This document shows positions 41,195 through 49,566 of a stretch of 64,000 nt of DNA, piece by piece; position 1 is the stretch's first letter; the number at the start of each line of letters is the position of its first letter. This DNA is from Micromonospora_J zhanjiangensis (GTDB lineage: Bacteria > Actinomycetota > Actinomycetes > Mycobacteriales > Micromonosporaceae): NCBI RefSeq assembly GCF_042650605.1, contig NZ_JBHSBN010000003.1:1-64000 (forward strand). Direction: 5' to 3'. Made by a program: the position numbers and the translations under genes. Under the pieces are notes generated by a model. It did not search any database, had not been told where the DNA came from, and worked only from the letters and a program-made list of their open reading frames with translations.

Positions 41195-42319
41195 TCAGCC
41201 GGCGAGCAGGTCGGTCAACCGGCGGGCCTGGGTCTCCCAGCGCCACTCCCGCTCGACCCAGGCCCGGCCGGCGGCGCCCAGCCGGGCGGCCAGGTCCCGG
41301 TCGGCGAGCAGGGTGGCCACCCGGTCGGCGAGCCGGTCGACCGCTCGGCCGTCGACCACGAAGCCGGTCTCCCCCTCGCGTACCGCGTCCGGCGCGCCGC
41401 CCGAGTCACCGGCCACCACCGGCAGCCCGGTGGCGGACGCCTCCAGGTAGACGATGCCCAGGCCCTCCACGTCCAGTCCCCGGTTGCGGGTCCGGCACGG
41501 CATCGCGTAGACGTCACCGGCCGCGTAGTGCATCGGCAGCTCCGCCGCCGGGACCGACCCGGTGAAGACCACGTCCCGGTCGACCCCGACCCGCCGGGCC
41601 AGCTTCTCCAGCGCCGGCCGGTAGGGTCCGCCGCCGACGATCAGCAGGGCCGCGTCCGGCACCCGGCGCCGGATCGCCGGCAGGGCCCTGATCAGCGCGT
41701 CCTGGCCCTTGCGCGGCACCAGCCGGGACACGCAGACCACCACCGGCCGGTCCGCGAGGCCGTGCCGGGCCCGCACCGGCGCACCGTCCACCCCCGGGTG
41801 GTACGCCTCGACGTCCACCCCCGGCGCGAGCCGGCGCAGGTCGGTGAGGCCGTCCACCGCCCGGGCCAGCCGGGTCCGGGTGTACTCGCCGAGGTAGGTG
41901 ACCACGTCCGAGTCCCGGGCGATCCGGCGCAGCAGCGTCCGCGCCCCGGGCAGGGCCGCCCAGCCGACCTCGTGGCCGTGGGTGAGCGCCACCGCCCGGC
42001 CGATGCCGGCCCGCCGGCGCAGCCCCCGGGCGAGCAGCCCGAGCGGTGCCGCCGCGCCGAACCACACCGTGTCGCAGTCGTACGCCCGGGCCAGCTCGGC
42101 CGCCCGCCGGGCCACCCGGGGGGTGGGCAGCAGCACGGAGGTCGGTTCGCGGACCACCTCGAACGGTTGCCCGGCGTCGAACGTGTCGGATCCCCGCCAG
42201 GTGGAGGCGTAGACCACCACCGAGCCGGCCGGCTGGCCGACCGCGAGGTGGTGGACGAAGGACTGGATCCCGCCGTGCCGCGGCGGGAAGTCGTTGGTGA
42301 CCAGCAGGGTCCGGGTCAT
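41195..42319 (-). CDS. pimB: GT4 mannosyltransferase, PimB type
   Basis: 374 residues. The N-terminus MTRTLLVTNDFPPRHGGIQS and VWFGAAAPLGLL, ALTHGHEVGWAALPGARTLL, CVSRLVPRKGQD, PCRTRNRGLDVEGLGIVYLE and GGAPDAVREGETG match mycobacterial PimB' (Rv2188c) closely. That enzyme adds the second mannose from GDP-mannose to phosphatidylinositol mannoside at the inner face of the membrane. The Glu in EGLGIVYLEA is the GT4 EX7E motif. Follows the M48 protease gene on the same strand with 30 nt between. Confidence 0.88.
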   Translation of the reverse strand: MTRTLLVTNDFPPRHGGIQSFVHHLAVGQPAGSVVVYASTWRGSDTFDAGQPFEVVREPTSVLLPTPRVARRAAELARAYDCDTVWFGAAAPLGLLARGLRRRAGIGRAVALTHGHEVGWAALPGARTLLRRIARDSDVVTYLGEYTRTRLARAVDGLTDLRRLAPGVDVEAYHPGVDGAPVRARHGLADRPVVVCVSRLVPRKGQDALIRALPAIRRRVPDAALLIVGGGPYRPALEKLARRVGVDRDVVFTGSVPAAELPMHYAAGDVYAMPCRTRNRGLDVEGLGIVYLEASATGLPVVAGDSGGAPDAVREGETGFVVDGRAVDRLADRVATLLADRDLAARLGAAGRAWVEREWRWETQARRLTDLLAG

Positions 42320-42349
42320 CGCTCGGTTACCGGTTTCGTTTCGGTGGGA

Positions 42350-43639
42350 TCACTTGCCGGAAATCCGGGCGTACGCCCGGGCGGCGGCGATCCGTTCCAC
42401 GGTGGACGGGTGCGAGGCCGAGTAGAGGTACTCCCAGCGCGGCGGGTCCGGGTCGGCCAGGTTGACCGAGGACAGCCGGCGCTGCATCGCCTCGAAGGTG
42501 TCCGGGTCGCCGGTCAGCGCCAGCGCGTGCCCGTCGGCCCGCGCCTCGACCCGGCGGGACACCAGGGCCTGCACCGGCGCGGCGACCAGGGCGGCCACCG
42601 TGGCCAGGGCGAGCAGCAGCGGAAAGGCGCGCGGCTGGGCGATCGAGTCGACCCCGGCCGCGCGCAGCAGCCCGGTCCAGGAGCCGAGCAGGAACAGCGC
42701 CACCACCGCGGCCGCCGCGCCCAGCGCGCCGAGCAGCGTGCCGGTGAAGACGTCCCGGTCCTTGGCGTGGCCCAGCTCGTGCGCCACCACGCTGGTCACC
42801 TCGGCCGGCTCCGCCCGGCGCAGCAGGGTGTCGTAGACGACGATCCGCCGGGTCGGCCCGAGGCCGGAGACGTACGCGTTGACCGCGGTCGTCCGCCGGG
42901 ACGCGTCGGCGACCAGGACGTCCCGGACCGGCACCCCGTCCCGGGCGGCCAGGTTCATCAGCTCGGTGCGCAGCGGCCCGGGCCCCATCGGGGTGAACCG
43001 GTTGAAGACCGGTTCCACCAGCACCGGCAGCACGAAGGACAGCAGCACCACCAGCGCGGCGGCACCCGCCGCACCGAAGGCCCACCACCAGCGCGGTGCC
43101 AGCCGGGTGACGGTGTAGAAACCGAGCAGCGCCACCGCGCCGATCACCGCGGTGACCGCGTACGACTTGACCAGGTCGACGGTCCAGCCACCCCAGCCCT
43201 GGGTGGTCAGCCCGTACCGGACCAGCACCGTGCGGCGCCAGGCGGCGAACGGGAGCGCCACCAGATCGGCCAGCAGCACCACGGCGATCCCGCCGAGCAC
43301 CGCCTGGGCGATCCAGTGGTCGCCGAACGGGCGGGCCACGAGTCCGACCAGCCGACCGCCCAGCGGGGTGAGGCCGAGCAGCAGGGCGAGCAGCAGACCG
43401 ATCAGCGTCGCGCCGTAGCCGCCGGGGCGCAGCGCGGCGTGGAAGGCCCGCCCCCGGGCCACCTCGGCCGCGGGCAGGTCGCGCAGGGCGGCGAGTTGGT
43501 CGGCGCGGGGCGCCGGTGGACGGCCCCACGGCACCAGCAGCACCGCCACGACGAGCAGCGCCAGGACGAGCACCCCGAGCGTCACGGCCGCCCAGGCCCG
43601 AGGGTCGGCAACTGATGGCTGCGAAGTAGGCAATGGCAC
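42350..43639 (-). CDS. M48 family membrane metalloprotease (Ste24-like)
   Basis: 429 residues from GTG 43639 behind GGAAGGGGAG. About seven hydrophobic spans surround a zinc protease core with TSVVAHELGHAKDRDVF (HExxH) and the third ligand region RRVEARADGHALALTGD. NAYVSGLGPTRRIVVYDTLL matches the CAAX-protease/HtpX group. It cleaves membrane or prenylated-type peptides; in bacteria it is likely a quality-control protease in the cytoplasmic membrane. The open frame upstream of 43639 is a repeat-derived extension and not convincing. Confidence 0.92.
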   Translation of the reverse strand: MPLPTSQPSVADPRAWAAVTLGVLVLALLVVAVLLVPWGRPPAPRADQLAALRDLPAAEVARGRAFHAALRPGGYGATLIGLLLALLLGLTPLGGRLVGLVARPFGDHWIAQAVLGGIAVVLLADLVALPFAAWRRTVLVRYGLTTQGWGGWTVDLVKSYAVTAVIGAVALLGFYTVTRLAPRWWWAFGAAGAAALVVLLSFVLPVLVEPVFNRFTPMGPGPLRTELMNLAARDGVPVRDVLVADASRRTTAVNAYVSGLGPTRRIVVYDTLLRRAEPAEVTSVVAHELGHAKDRDVFTGTLLGALGAAAAVVALFLLGSWTGLLRAAGVDSIAQPRAFPLLLALATVAALVAAPVQALVSRRVEARADGHALALTGDPDTFEAMQRRLSSVNLADPDPPRWEYLYSASHPSTVERIAAARAYARISGK

Positions 43640-43727
43640 GCTCCCCTTCCCGCCGCCGGCCACGTGCCGCCCCATCGTAGTGGTCACCCCCCGGCCGCCG
43701 GTCAGGCCACCGTCCGGCCGGGCCGGG

Positions 43728-43790
43728 CGTGACCAGGTCGGGCCCGCGTGACCAGGTCGGGCCCGCGTGACCACGTCGGGCCCCGCGTGA
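43728..43790. repeat. 19-bp tandem repeat, three copies plus partial
   Basis: CGTGACCAGGTCGGGCCCG begins at 43728, 43747 and 43766, with a fourth partial copy at 43786. The third copy has CACG for CAGG. It lies just upstream of the M48 protease gene, whose open frame runs into it. Confidence 0.8.
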
Positions 43791-43802
43791 CGCAGGTTGG
43801 CT

Positions 43803-43869
43803 CAAGAGCATCAGTTGGTTTCCGGTGCGACACACCGATCCGGTGACGGCTCCGCAACTGATGCTCTTG
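43803..43869. repeat. 15-bp perfect inverted repeat with internal dyad
   Basis: CAAGAGCATCAGTTG (43803-43817) and its exact complement CAACTGATGCTCTTG (43855-43869) bracket 37 nt that contain CCGGTG/CACCGA dyads. It is less GC-rich than the surroundings. This could be a miniature mobile element or a structured RNA element; no gene ends close enough to make it an obvious terminator. Confidence 0.7.
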
Positions 43870-44010
43870 GCCTGATCGGAGAGATGCGGGGATCCGTACC
43901 GAGGTGATCTCCGGTGGGTGGTTTTGTCGTACCCGCGGGTTAGCGTCGATGTGACCGACGGTGGTCGGGTCGCGACGGGGCCCGGTGACCGCACGCTGAG
44001 GAGGGATCCG

Positions 44011-44244
44011 ATGCTCATCGACTGCGACAGCTGCGCCGTGCGCGGCGCGGCCTGTTCGGGGTGCGTGGTGAGTGCCCTGTTCGACGCGCCGGAGCAGGTC
44101 GCCGCGCTCGGCCCGGCCGAGGACCGGGCAATCGAGGTGCTCACCCGGGCCGGTTTCGAGGTGGAGGTGCTCAGCCCCCCGGCCCCGTCCGTCCCCCACC
44201 CGCCGCTGCGGGTGCTGCCCAGGCGCCGCCGCCGGGTGGCCTGA
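44011..44244 (+). CDS. Small cysteine-rich conserved protein
   Basis: 77 residues from ATG 44011 with GAGGAGGG upstream. The N-terminus reads MLIDCDSCAVRGAACSGCVV, four Cys in CxxC-CxxC arrangement suited to zinc or FeS binding, then AEDRAIEVLTRAGFEVEVL and an Arg-rich tail. The same type of small protein is conserved next to the NYN-domain gene in related actinomycetes, as I recall. Function unknown. It converges with the NYN gene. Confidence 0.75.
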   Translation: MLIDCDSCAVRGAACSGCVVSALFDAPEQVAALGPAEDRAIEVLTRAGFEVEVLSPPAPSVPHPPLRVLPRRRRRVA

Positions 44245-44282
44245 CCGGCCCGCTCCGACCCCGCCCGCTCCGGCGCGGCAGG

Positions 44283-45692
44283 TCAGGTACGGCCGAGGCG
44301 GCGCAGGAGGGAGTCGGCGCCGAGCGGGTAGGCGCCGTGTCGGCGTACGCCGTCGGCGACCTCGCGGTCGGAGGAGATCACCACGACGGGCCGACCGGGT
44401 GGCTCGGCCCGGACCAGCCGGCGGATCAGTTCGTCCGCGGTCTCCCCCTTGCGGGAGAACAACACCCGTACCCCGCGCGGGGCGGGCGGCAGGCCGTGGA
44501 TCCGCTCGGCGCCGTCGAAGACGACCGTCACCTCGTCCCCGGTACGGGCGGCCAGCCCGCCCAACCCGCTGATCAGCCGCTTGCGCTGCTGCTCCAGCGA
44601 CATCTCGCCGAAGCCGCGCTTGGTGACGTTGTAGCCGTCCACCACCAGGTGCGCCTTGGGCAGGGCGAGCAGCTCGTCGAGCCGGGCCGGGTCGTCGGTG
44701 TCGCGGGCCCGGGTCGGCGCCGCCGCGGCGGGCCGGTCGGCGAGCGTGTCGGCGATGAAGTCCGCCGGCATCCGGTCGGCCGGGTCGAGCGCCAACTCCC
44801 GGCGCAACCCGACGGCGGCCCGGCCGATGGTCTCCAGCAGCAGCCAGAGCCGCGCGTCGTCGACCGAGCGGGCCTCCTTGGCCGACTGCCGACTGGCCCC
44901 GGCGACCGCCTCCGCCTCGGCCAGCCGGGCCCGTACCCGGCGCAGCTCGGCCTCGTGATCGGCGGCGGCCCGGGCGGCTCGGCCCTTCTCGGTGGCCAGC
45001 AGCTCGGCGGCCTTGCGTTCCCTGGCCTGGGTCTCGCGCAGCGATTTGGCCTGCAGTCGGGCCTCCTCGCGCAGCTGACCCAGCTCCTCCCGGACCCGGG
45101 CCAACTCGTCGCGGAGCTTGTCCGCCTCGACCCGGGCGATCGCCCGGTCGTGCTCGGCCCGGGTGGCCCGGGACTCGGCGTCCCGGACCAGTTCGGCGAC
45201 CACGGCGCTGTCCGCCTCGGCCCGTACCGTCGCGCCGGCCGCGTCGACCAGTTCCCGCCAGCCCCGCGGCCGGGCCAGGTAGGCGAGCGCGGCGACCTGG
45301 ACCGGGTCGGCCGCGGCGGGACCGGTGCCGTCGACGACGGCGGCACCGAGTTCACCGGCGTCGGCCAGGGCCCGGGCGCCGATCCGCTGCCGGAACAACG
45401 GGTCCCCGGCGAGCTGGGTCGCGATGGCGGCACCGCCCAGCCGGGCCCGCCGGTTCGGGGCGAACTTGGCCACCCGGCGCAGCGGCGCCGGCAGTTCGTC
45501 GGCGGTCAGGCCGGGCAGCGCGGCGGCGGTCAGCGTGACGATGCGCTGCCGGACCGGCTCCGGCAGGACCGGCTCCGGTTCGGCGTCGGGCGACGCCGGC
45601 GAGCCGGGCGGCAGGGCCCCCTCCCCCACGCCGGGCACGGCGTCGGCCACCTCGTCGGGGTGTTCGTGGGCGAACGGATCGGGGAGGGGCAC
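44283..45692 (-). CDS. NYN-domain RNA-binding/nuclease-like protein
   Basis: 469 residues from GTG 45692. The C-terminal third is a YacP/NYN PIN-like domain: LVVDGYNVTKRGFGEMSLEQ, then DEVTVVFDGAERIHG, SRKGETADELIRRLV and VVISSDREVADGVRRHGAYP, with the conserved Asp residues of RNA-cleaving NYN proteins. Residues about 170-270 are a long charged coiled coil (ELARVREELGQLREEARLQ). The N-terminal part is Pro-rich plus a helical domain. This is a widely conserved actinobacterial architecture. It is divergent from the exonuclease/GIY-YIG gene, and both fit nucleic-acid processing. Confidence 0.88.
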   Translation of the reverse strand: MPLPDPFAHEHPDEVADAVPGVGEGALPPGSPASPDAEPEPVLPEPVRQRIVTLTAAALPGLTADELPAPLRRVAKFAPNRRARLGGAAIATQLAGDPLFRQRIGARALADAGELGAAVVDGTGPAAADPVQVAALAYLARPRGWRELVDAAGATVRAEADSAVVAELVRDAESRATRAEHDRAIARVEADKLRDELARVREELGQLREEARLQAKSLRETQARERKAAELLATEKGRAARAAADHEAELRRVRARLAEAEAVAGASRQSAKEARSVDDARLWLLLETIGRAAVGLRRELALDPADRMPADFIADTLADRPAAAAPTRARDTDDPARLDELLALPKAHLVVDGYNVTKRGFGEMSLEQQRKRLISGLGGLAARTGDEVTVVFDGAERIHGLPPAPRGVRVLFSRKGETADELIRRLVRAEPPGRPVVVISSDREVADGVRRHGAYPLGADSLLRRLGRT

Positions 45693-45809
45693 GGGGTAAG
45701 TCTCCCACCACGACCGGTCACCCCGCCCGACGACACAGATGATCTCGCTTGGTGCGTCGCGAGTCACCCTCGGTACCCGGCGCGCCGGATGTCGTACCGG
45801 GGACCTACC

Positions 45810-47585
45810 GTGCCGTACGTGGCGGAACGCGAATATGTGCAGGGCACCCTGGACGGCCTGCTCGTCGGCGCGGACGCCGAGACACCGCTCGACCTTTCCC
45901 TGCGCGACACCACCTTCGTGGTCGTCGACCTGGAGACCACCGGCGGTGCGCCGGACGGCGGCGGCATCACCGAGATCGGCGCGGTCAAGGTACGCGGCGG
46001 CGAGGAGCTGGGGGTGCTGGCCACCCTGGTCAACCCCGGTGAGCCGATCCCGCCGTTCATCACGGTGCTGACCGGCATCACCCAGGCGATGGTGCTGCCC
46101 GCCCCGCCGATCGAGGTGGTGCTGCCCAGTTTCCTGGAGTTCCTCCGGGACGCCGTGCTGGTCGCCCACAACGCCCCGTACGACGTGGGGTTCCTCAAGG
46201 CCGCCTGCGCCCGGCACGGCTACTCCTGGCCCGACCCACGGGTGCTCGACACCGCCGCGCTGGCCCGGCGGGTGCTGACCCGCGACGAGGTGCCCAACCG
46301 CAAGCTCGGCACCCTGGCCAGCTATTTCCGGGTCCGCCGCCAGCCGACCCACCGGGCCCTGGACGACGCCCAGGCCACCGTCGAGGTGCTGCACGCGTTG
46401 ATCGGCCGGTTGGGCGGGCACCGGGTGACCACGCTGGGCGAGGCGATCGACTTCGCCCGGGCGGTGGCCCCCACCCAACGGCGCAAACGGCACCTGGCCG
46501 ACGGGCTGCCCCGGGTGCCGGGGGTCTACATCTTCCGGGCCGCCGACGACCGGCCGCTCTACGTCGGCACCTCGGGGGACGTCGCGACCCGGGTGCGCAG
46601 CTACTTCACGGCCGGCGAGAAGCGGGCCCGGATCTCCGAGATGCTGGCCGCGGCCGAACGGGTCGAGGTGGTGGAGTGCGCCCACCCGCTCGAGGCCGAG
46701 GTACGCGAGCTGCGACTGATCGCCGCGCACGCGCCGCCGTACAACCGCCGGTCCAAGTACCCGGAGCGGGTGGTCTGGCTCAAGCTGACCACCGAGGCGT
46801 ACCCACGGCTGTCCGTCGTCCGGTCGATCGGGCCGGAGGACGACGCCTACCTCGGGCCGTTCGCCTCCCGGCGGACGGCGGAGCTGGCGGCCGCCGGGGT
46901 GCACGACGCGATCCCGCTGCGCCAGTGCACCCACCGGCTGTCCACCCGCACCACGACGCCGGCCTGTGCGCTGGCCGAGCTGGGCCGGTGTGCCGCGCCG
47001 TGCGAGCACCGGATCTCGGTGGCCGAGTACGCGCACACCGCCACGGCCGCCTTCCGTACCGCCACCGCCGAGGACCCGCAGCGGCTGGTGGACGCGCTGC
47101 TGGCCCGGATCGACGCCCTGGCCGCCGAGCGGCGGTACGAGGACGCGGCGGTGGTGCGCGGCCGGCTGGCGGCGGTGCTGCGGGCCACCCTGCGGATGCA
47201 GCGGCTGTCCGGGCTCACCCGGATCGCCGAGTTGTCGGCCGCCCGGCGGCGGACCGACGGGGGCTGGGAGCTCGCCGTCGTACGGCACGGGCGGCTCGCC
47301 GCGGCGGCCACCGCGCCACCCGGGGTCCATCCTCGACCGGTCCTCGACCTGGCCCGGGCCACCGCCGAGACGGTGCTGCCCGGCCACGGGCCGGTGCCGA
47401 ACGCCTCGGCCGAGGAGACCGAGCGGATCCTGTCCTGGTTGGAACGGCCGGAAACCCGGCTGGTGGAAATCTCGACCCCGTGGTCCTCCCCGGCCCGGGG
47501 GGCGGCGCGGTTCCGTGACCTGCTGGGAAAGGCCGAGGCGGCGTCCTCGGCCCAACTATCGACCGAACGCCTTAGGAGTAAGTAG
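45810..47585 (+). CDS. DEDDh exonuclease fused to UvrC-like GIY-YIG nuclease
   Basis: 591 residues. The N-terminal DnaQ-like exonuclease (about 15-190) has TFVVVDLETTGG, LVAHNAPYDVGFL and HRALDDAQATVEVL. A GIY-YIG domain follows at about 225-320: PGVYIFRAADDRPLYVGTSG, with the catalytic Glu region EAEVRELRLIAAHAPPYN. A UvrC-like region with cysteines CALAELGRCAAPCEH and a UvrB-contact-like helix pair YEDAAVVRGRL ends the protein. It resembles the actinobacterial DEDD/Cho-type repair nucleases. GTG 45810 follows GGGGA at 6 nt; ATG 45789 is an alternative. Divergent from the NYN gene. Confidence 0.9.
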   Translation: MPYVAEREYVQGTLDGLLVGADAETPLDLSLRDTTFVVVDLETTGGAPDGGGITEIGAVKVRGGEELGVLATLVNPGEPIPPFITVLTGITQAMVLPAPPIEVVLPSFLEFLRDAVLVAHNAPYDVGFLKAACARHGYSWPDPRVLDTAALARRVLTRDEVPNRKLGTLASYFRVRRQPTHRALDDAQATVEVLHALIGRLGGHRVTTLGEAIDFARAVAPTQRRKRHLADGLPRVPGVYIFRAADDRPLYVGTSGDVATRVRSYFTAGEKRARISEMLAAAERVEVVECAHPLEAEVRELRLIAAHAPPYNRRSKYPERVVWLKLTTEAYPRLSVVRSIGPEDDAYLGPFASRRTAELAAAGVHDAIPLRQCTHRLSTRTTTPACALAELGRCAAPCEHRISVAEYAHTATAAFRTATAEDPQRLVDALLARIDALAAERRYEDAAVVRGRLAAVLRATLRMQRLSGLTRIAELSAARRRTDGGWELAVVRHGRLAAAATAPPGVHPRPVLDLARATAETVLPGHGPVPNASAEETERILSWLERPETRLVEISTPWSSPARGAARFRDLLGKAEAASSAQLSTERLRSK

Positions 47586-47632
47586 CCGATCGGACCAGTC
47601 ACCCTCACTTAGTCTGTTAGGGGAGTGCAGTC

Positions 47633-47692
47633 ATGTCCGTTTCGTGGCCCGCTCCCGCGCCCCGGGCGTTTCGCGGGGTCGGAGCAGGTTGA
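47633..47692 (+). other. Short leader ORF before RSH gene
   Basis: ATG 47633 has an ideal AGGGGAG site at 47619-47625 and encodes 19 residues, MSVSWPAPAPRAFRGVGAG, ending at TGA 47690-47692. The stop overlaps the GAGGAGG that precedes the RSH start. It may be a coupling leader peptide, or the authentic N-terminus of the RSH protein before a frameshift. Confidence 0.4.
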
Positions 47693-47696
47693 GGAG

Positions 47697-49493
47697 GTGT
47701 TCTCCGCGTTGGAACTCGACGCCGGCCACGGCGCCGCCCTCGGAGGTGCTCTCCCCGCCGAACTGCCGTTGACCCGGCGGCTACGTTCCCTGCTGTCCTG
47801 GCCGCTCACCGACGACGATCCGGTGAGCCTGCTGGTCCGCACCCATCGCGCGATCCATCCGGGCACCGACCCGAATCTGCTGCGGCGGGCCTACACCATC
47901 GCGGACAACATGCACCGCGGGCAGTTCCGCAAGAGCGGTGACCCGTACATCACGCACCCGCTCGCGGTCGCGCAGATCTGCGCCGAGCTGGGCATGGACC
48001 ACACCACCCTGGTCGCGGCGTTGCTGCACGACACCGTCGAGGACACCTGCTACACGTTGCAGGCCCTGGACGACGACTTCGGTCCCGAGGTGGCCCACCT
48101 GGTCGACGGGGTGACCAAGTTCGACAAGGCCTTCTACGGCAAGAGCGCGGAGGCCGAGACCATCCGCAAGATGATCGTCGCGGCCGGCAAGGACGTCCGG
48201 GTCCTGATCATCAAGCTGGCCGACCGGTTGCACAACATGCGCACCCTCGACGCCCGCTCGGCCTCCTCCCGGGCCCGGATCGCCAAGGCCACCCACGACG
48301 TGCTCGTCCCGCTCTGCGACCGGCTCGGCATCCAGGTGCTCAAGCGCGAACTGGACGACGTGGTGCTGATGCACCTGGAGCCGGAGGAACACGCCCGGAT
48401 CGACCGGCACATCAGCCACGGCCGTCCACACTGGGCGCCCTACCTGGACCGGGTGGTGAACGAGGCCCGGGTCGCGTTGCGCCGGGACAAGGTGGACGCC
48501 AAGGTCGACCCGCGACCGCGGCACTACTACTCGATCTGGAAGGACACCATCGCCGGCGACCACGTCGTACCGTTCGACCTGCCCCGCATCGCGGTGGTCG
48601 TGGACGGTACGGACACCGACTGTTACGCCGCGCTCGGCTCGATCCACGGACTGTGGCGCCCGGTGCCCGGCCGGTTCAAGGACTTCATCGCCTCCCCCAA
48701 GAACAACCTCTACCGGTCCCTGCACACCACCGTCACCGGCCCGGAGGACCGCACCGTCGAGGTGCTGATCCGGACCCGCGGCATGCACCAGGTCGCCGAG
48801 TACGGCGTGGTGGCCGACTACCGCTTCCCCAAGGCGGCGGGCGCGACCGGCCCCAGCGGCGAACGGCTCGACTGGCTGCGCCGGGTGCTCGACTGGGAGC
48901 AGGAGACGTCCGACCCGGCCCAGTTCCTCGACTCGTTGCGGTGTGATCTGGCCGAGGCGCAGATCCAGGTGTTCACCGAGGGCCGGCAGGTCGTCCTGCC
49001 CGCCGGGTCGACACCGGTGGACCTCGCGTACGAGTTGGGCAACGCGCGCGGCGACCACTGCCTGGCCGCCAAGATCAATGGCCGGCTGGTGCCGCTGAGC
49101 TCGGCCCTCGAGGAGGGCGACGTCGTCGAGATCATCTCGGAGACCGAGTCGCACACCGACTACGACGCGAACGCCGCCCCGCCCGGGCCGCGCAAGGAGT
49201 GGCTGGGCTTCGTCAAGTCCCCGCACGCCCAGCTGCAGATCAACCGGTTCTTCGCCGATCACCAGGAGCCGGGCATCTCGATCGCGGACAAGGTCCGCCT
49301 CGGCCGGGCCGCGATCGGGCTGACCCTGCGCAAACACAACCGTGGCCTGGCCAGCGACCTGCCGCTGCGGCGACTGTCCGAGGAGCAGGGCTACCCCGAT
49401 CTGGAGACGATGCTGGTCGCCGTCTTCGACCGGAAGGTCTCCCCGGACACCGTGGTCGAACAGCTCATCGCGATGGTCGACCATCCCCAGTGA
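47697..49493 (+). CDS. RelA/SpoT homolog (RSH), HD-SYNTH-TGS without ACT
   Basis: 598 residues from GTG 47697; GTG 47625 and TTG 47709 are alternatives. The HD hydrolase domain is intact: RGQFRKSGDPYITHPLAVAQ, ALLHDTVEDT and ADRLHNMRTL. The synthetase domain keeps GRFKDFIASPKNNLYRSLHT and VEVLIRT but shows DLPRIAVVV where Asp-Leu-X-X-X-Arg is expected, and Leu where EVQIRT has Gln; the RPKHxYSI Lys is Arg (RPRHYYSIW). A TGS domain, IQVFTEGRQVVLPAGSTPVD, follows; the C-terminal ACT domain of full Rel is absent. Likely a second RSH, similar to Streptomyces RshA, with (p)ppGpp hydrolysis favoured. Confidence 0.9.
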   Translation: MFSALELDAGHGAALGGALPAELPLTRRLRSLLSWPLTDDDPVSLLVRTHRAIHPGTDPNLLRRAYTIADNMHRGQFRKSGDPYITHPLAVAQICAELGMDHTTLVAALLHDTVEDTCYTLQALDDDFGPEVAHLVDGVTKFDKAFYGKSAEAETIRKMIVAAGKDVRVLIIKLADRLHNMRTLDARSASSRARIAKATHDVLVPLCDRLGIQVLKRELDDVVLMHLEPEEHARIDRHISHGRPHWAPYLDRVVNEARVALRRDKVDAKVDPRPRHYYSIWKDTIAGDHVVPFDLPRIAVVVDGTDTDCYAALGSIHGLWRPVPGRFKDFIASPKNNLYRSLHTTVTGPEDRTVEVLIRTRGMHQVAEYGVVADYRFPKAAGATGPSGERLDWLRRVLDWEQETSDPAQFLDSLRCDLAEAQIQVFTEGRQVVLPAGSTPVDLAYELGNARGDHCLAAKINGRLVPLSSALEEGDVVEIISETESHTDYDANAAPPGPRKEWLGFVKSPHAQLQINRFFADHQEPGISIADKVRLGRAAIGLTLRKHNRGLASDLPLRRLSEEQGYPDLETMLVAVFDRKVSPDTVVEQLIAMVDHPQ

Positions 49494-49530
49494 GTCGCCG
49501 TACCCGGCGCCGTTGAGTCACCGTACCCGG
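49491..49530. repeat. 17-bp direct repeat starting at the RSH stop codon
   Basis: TGAGTCGCCGTACCCGG (49491-49507) recurs at 49514-49530 with one substitution. The first TGA is the RSH stop codon. This is the third stop-anchored repeat in the window (see 14770 and 16639). Confidence 0.65.
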
Positions 49531-49566
49531 ATGCCGGACCGGCCCTCGGCCCTCTAGCCTGGGCGT

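Larger units (their letters stand above)
43640..44010. other. Gene-free region with repeats
   Basis: Contains the 19-bp tandem repeat at 43728-43790 and the inverted repeat at 43803-43869, listed separately. The final part, 43960-44010, carries the promoter and the GAGGAGGG site of the small gene at 44011. Confidence 0.6.

Noticed and set aside
44283..47555. 1090-residue minus-strand frame through the exonuclease/GIY-YIG gene
   Set aside because: Only the NYN protein from 45692 has domains; the rest is antisense shadow.
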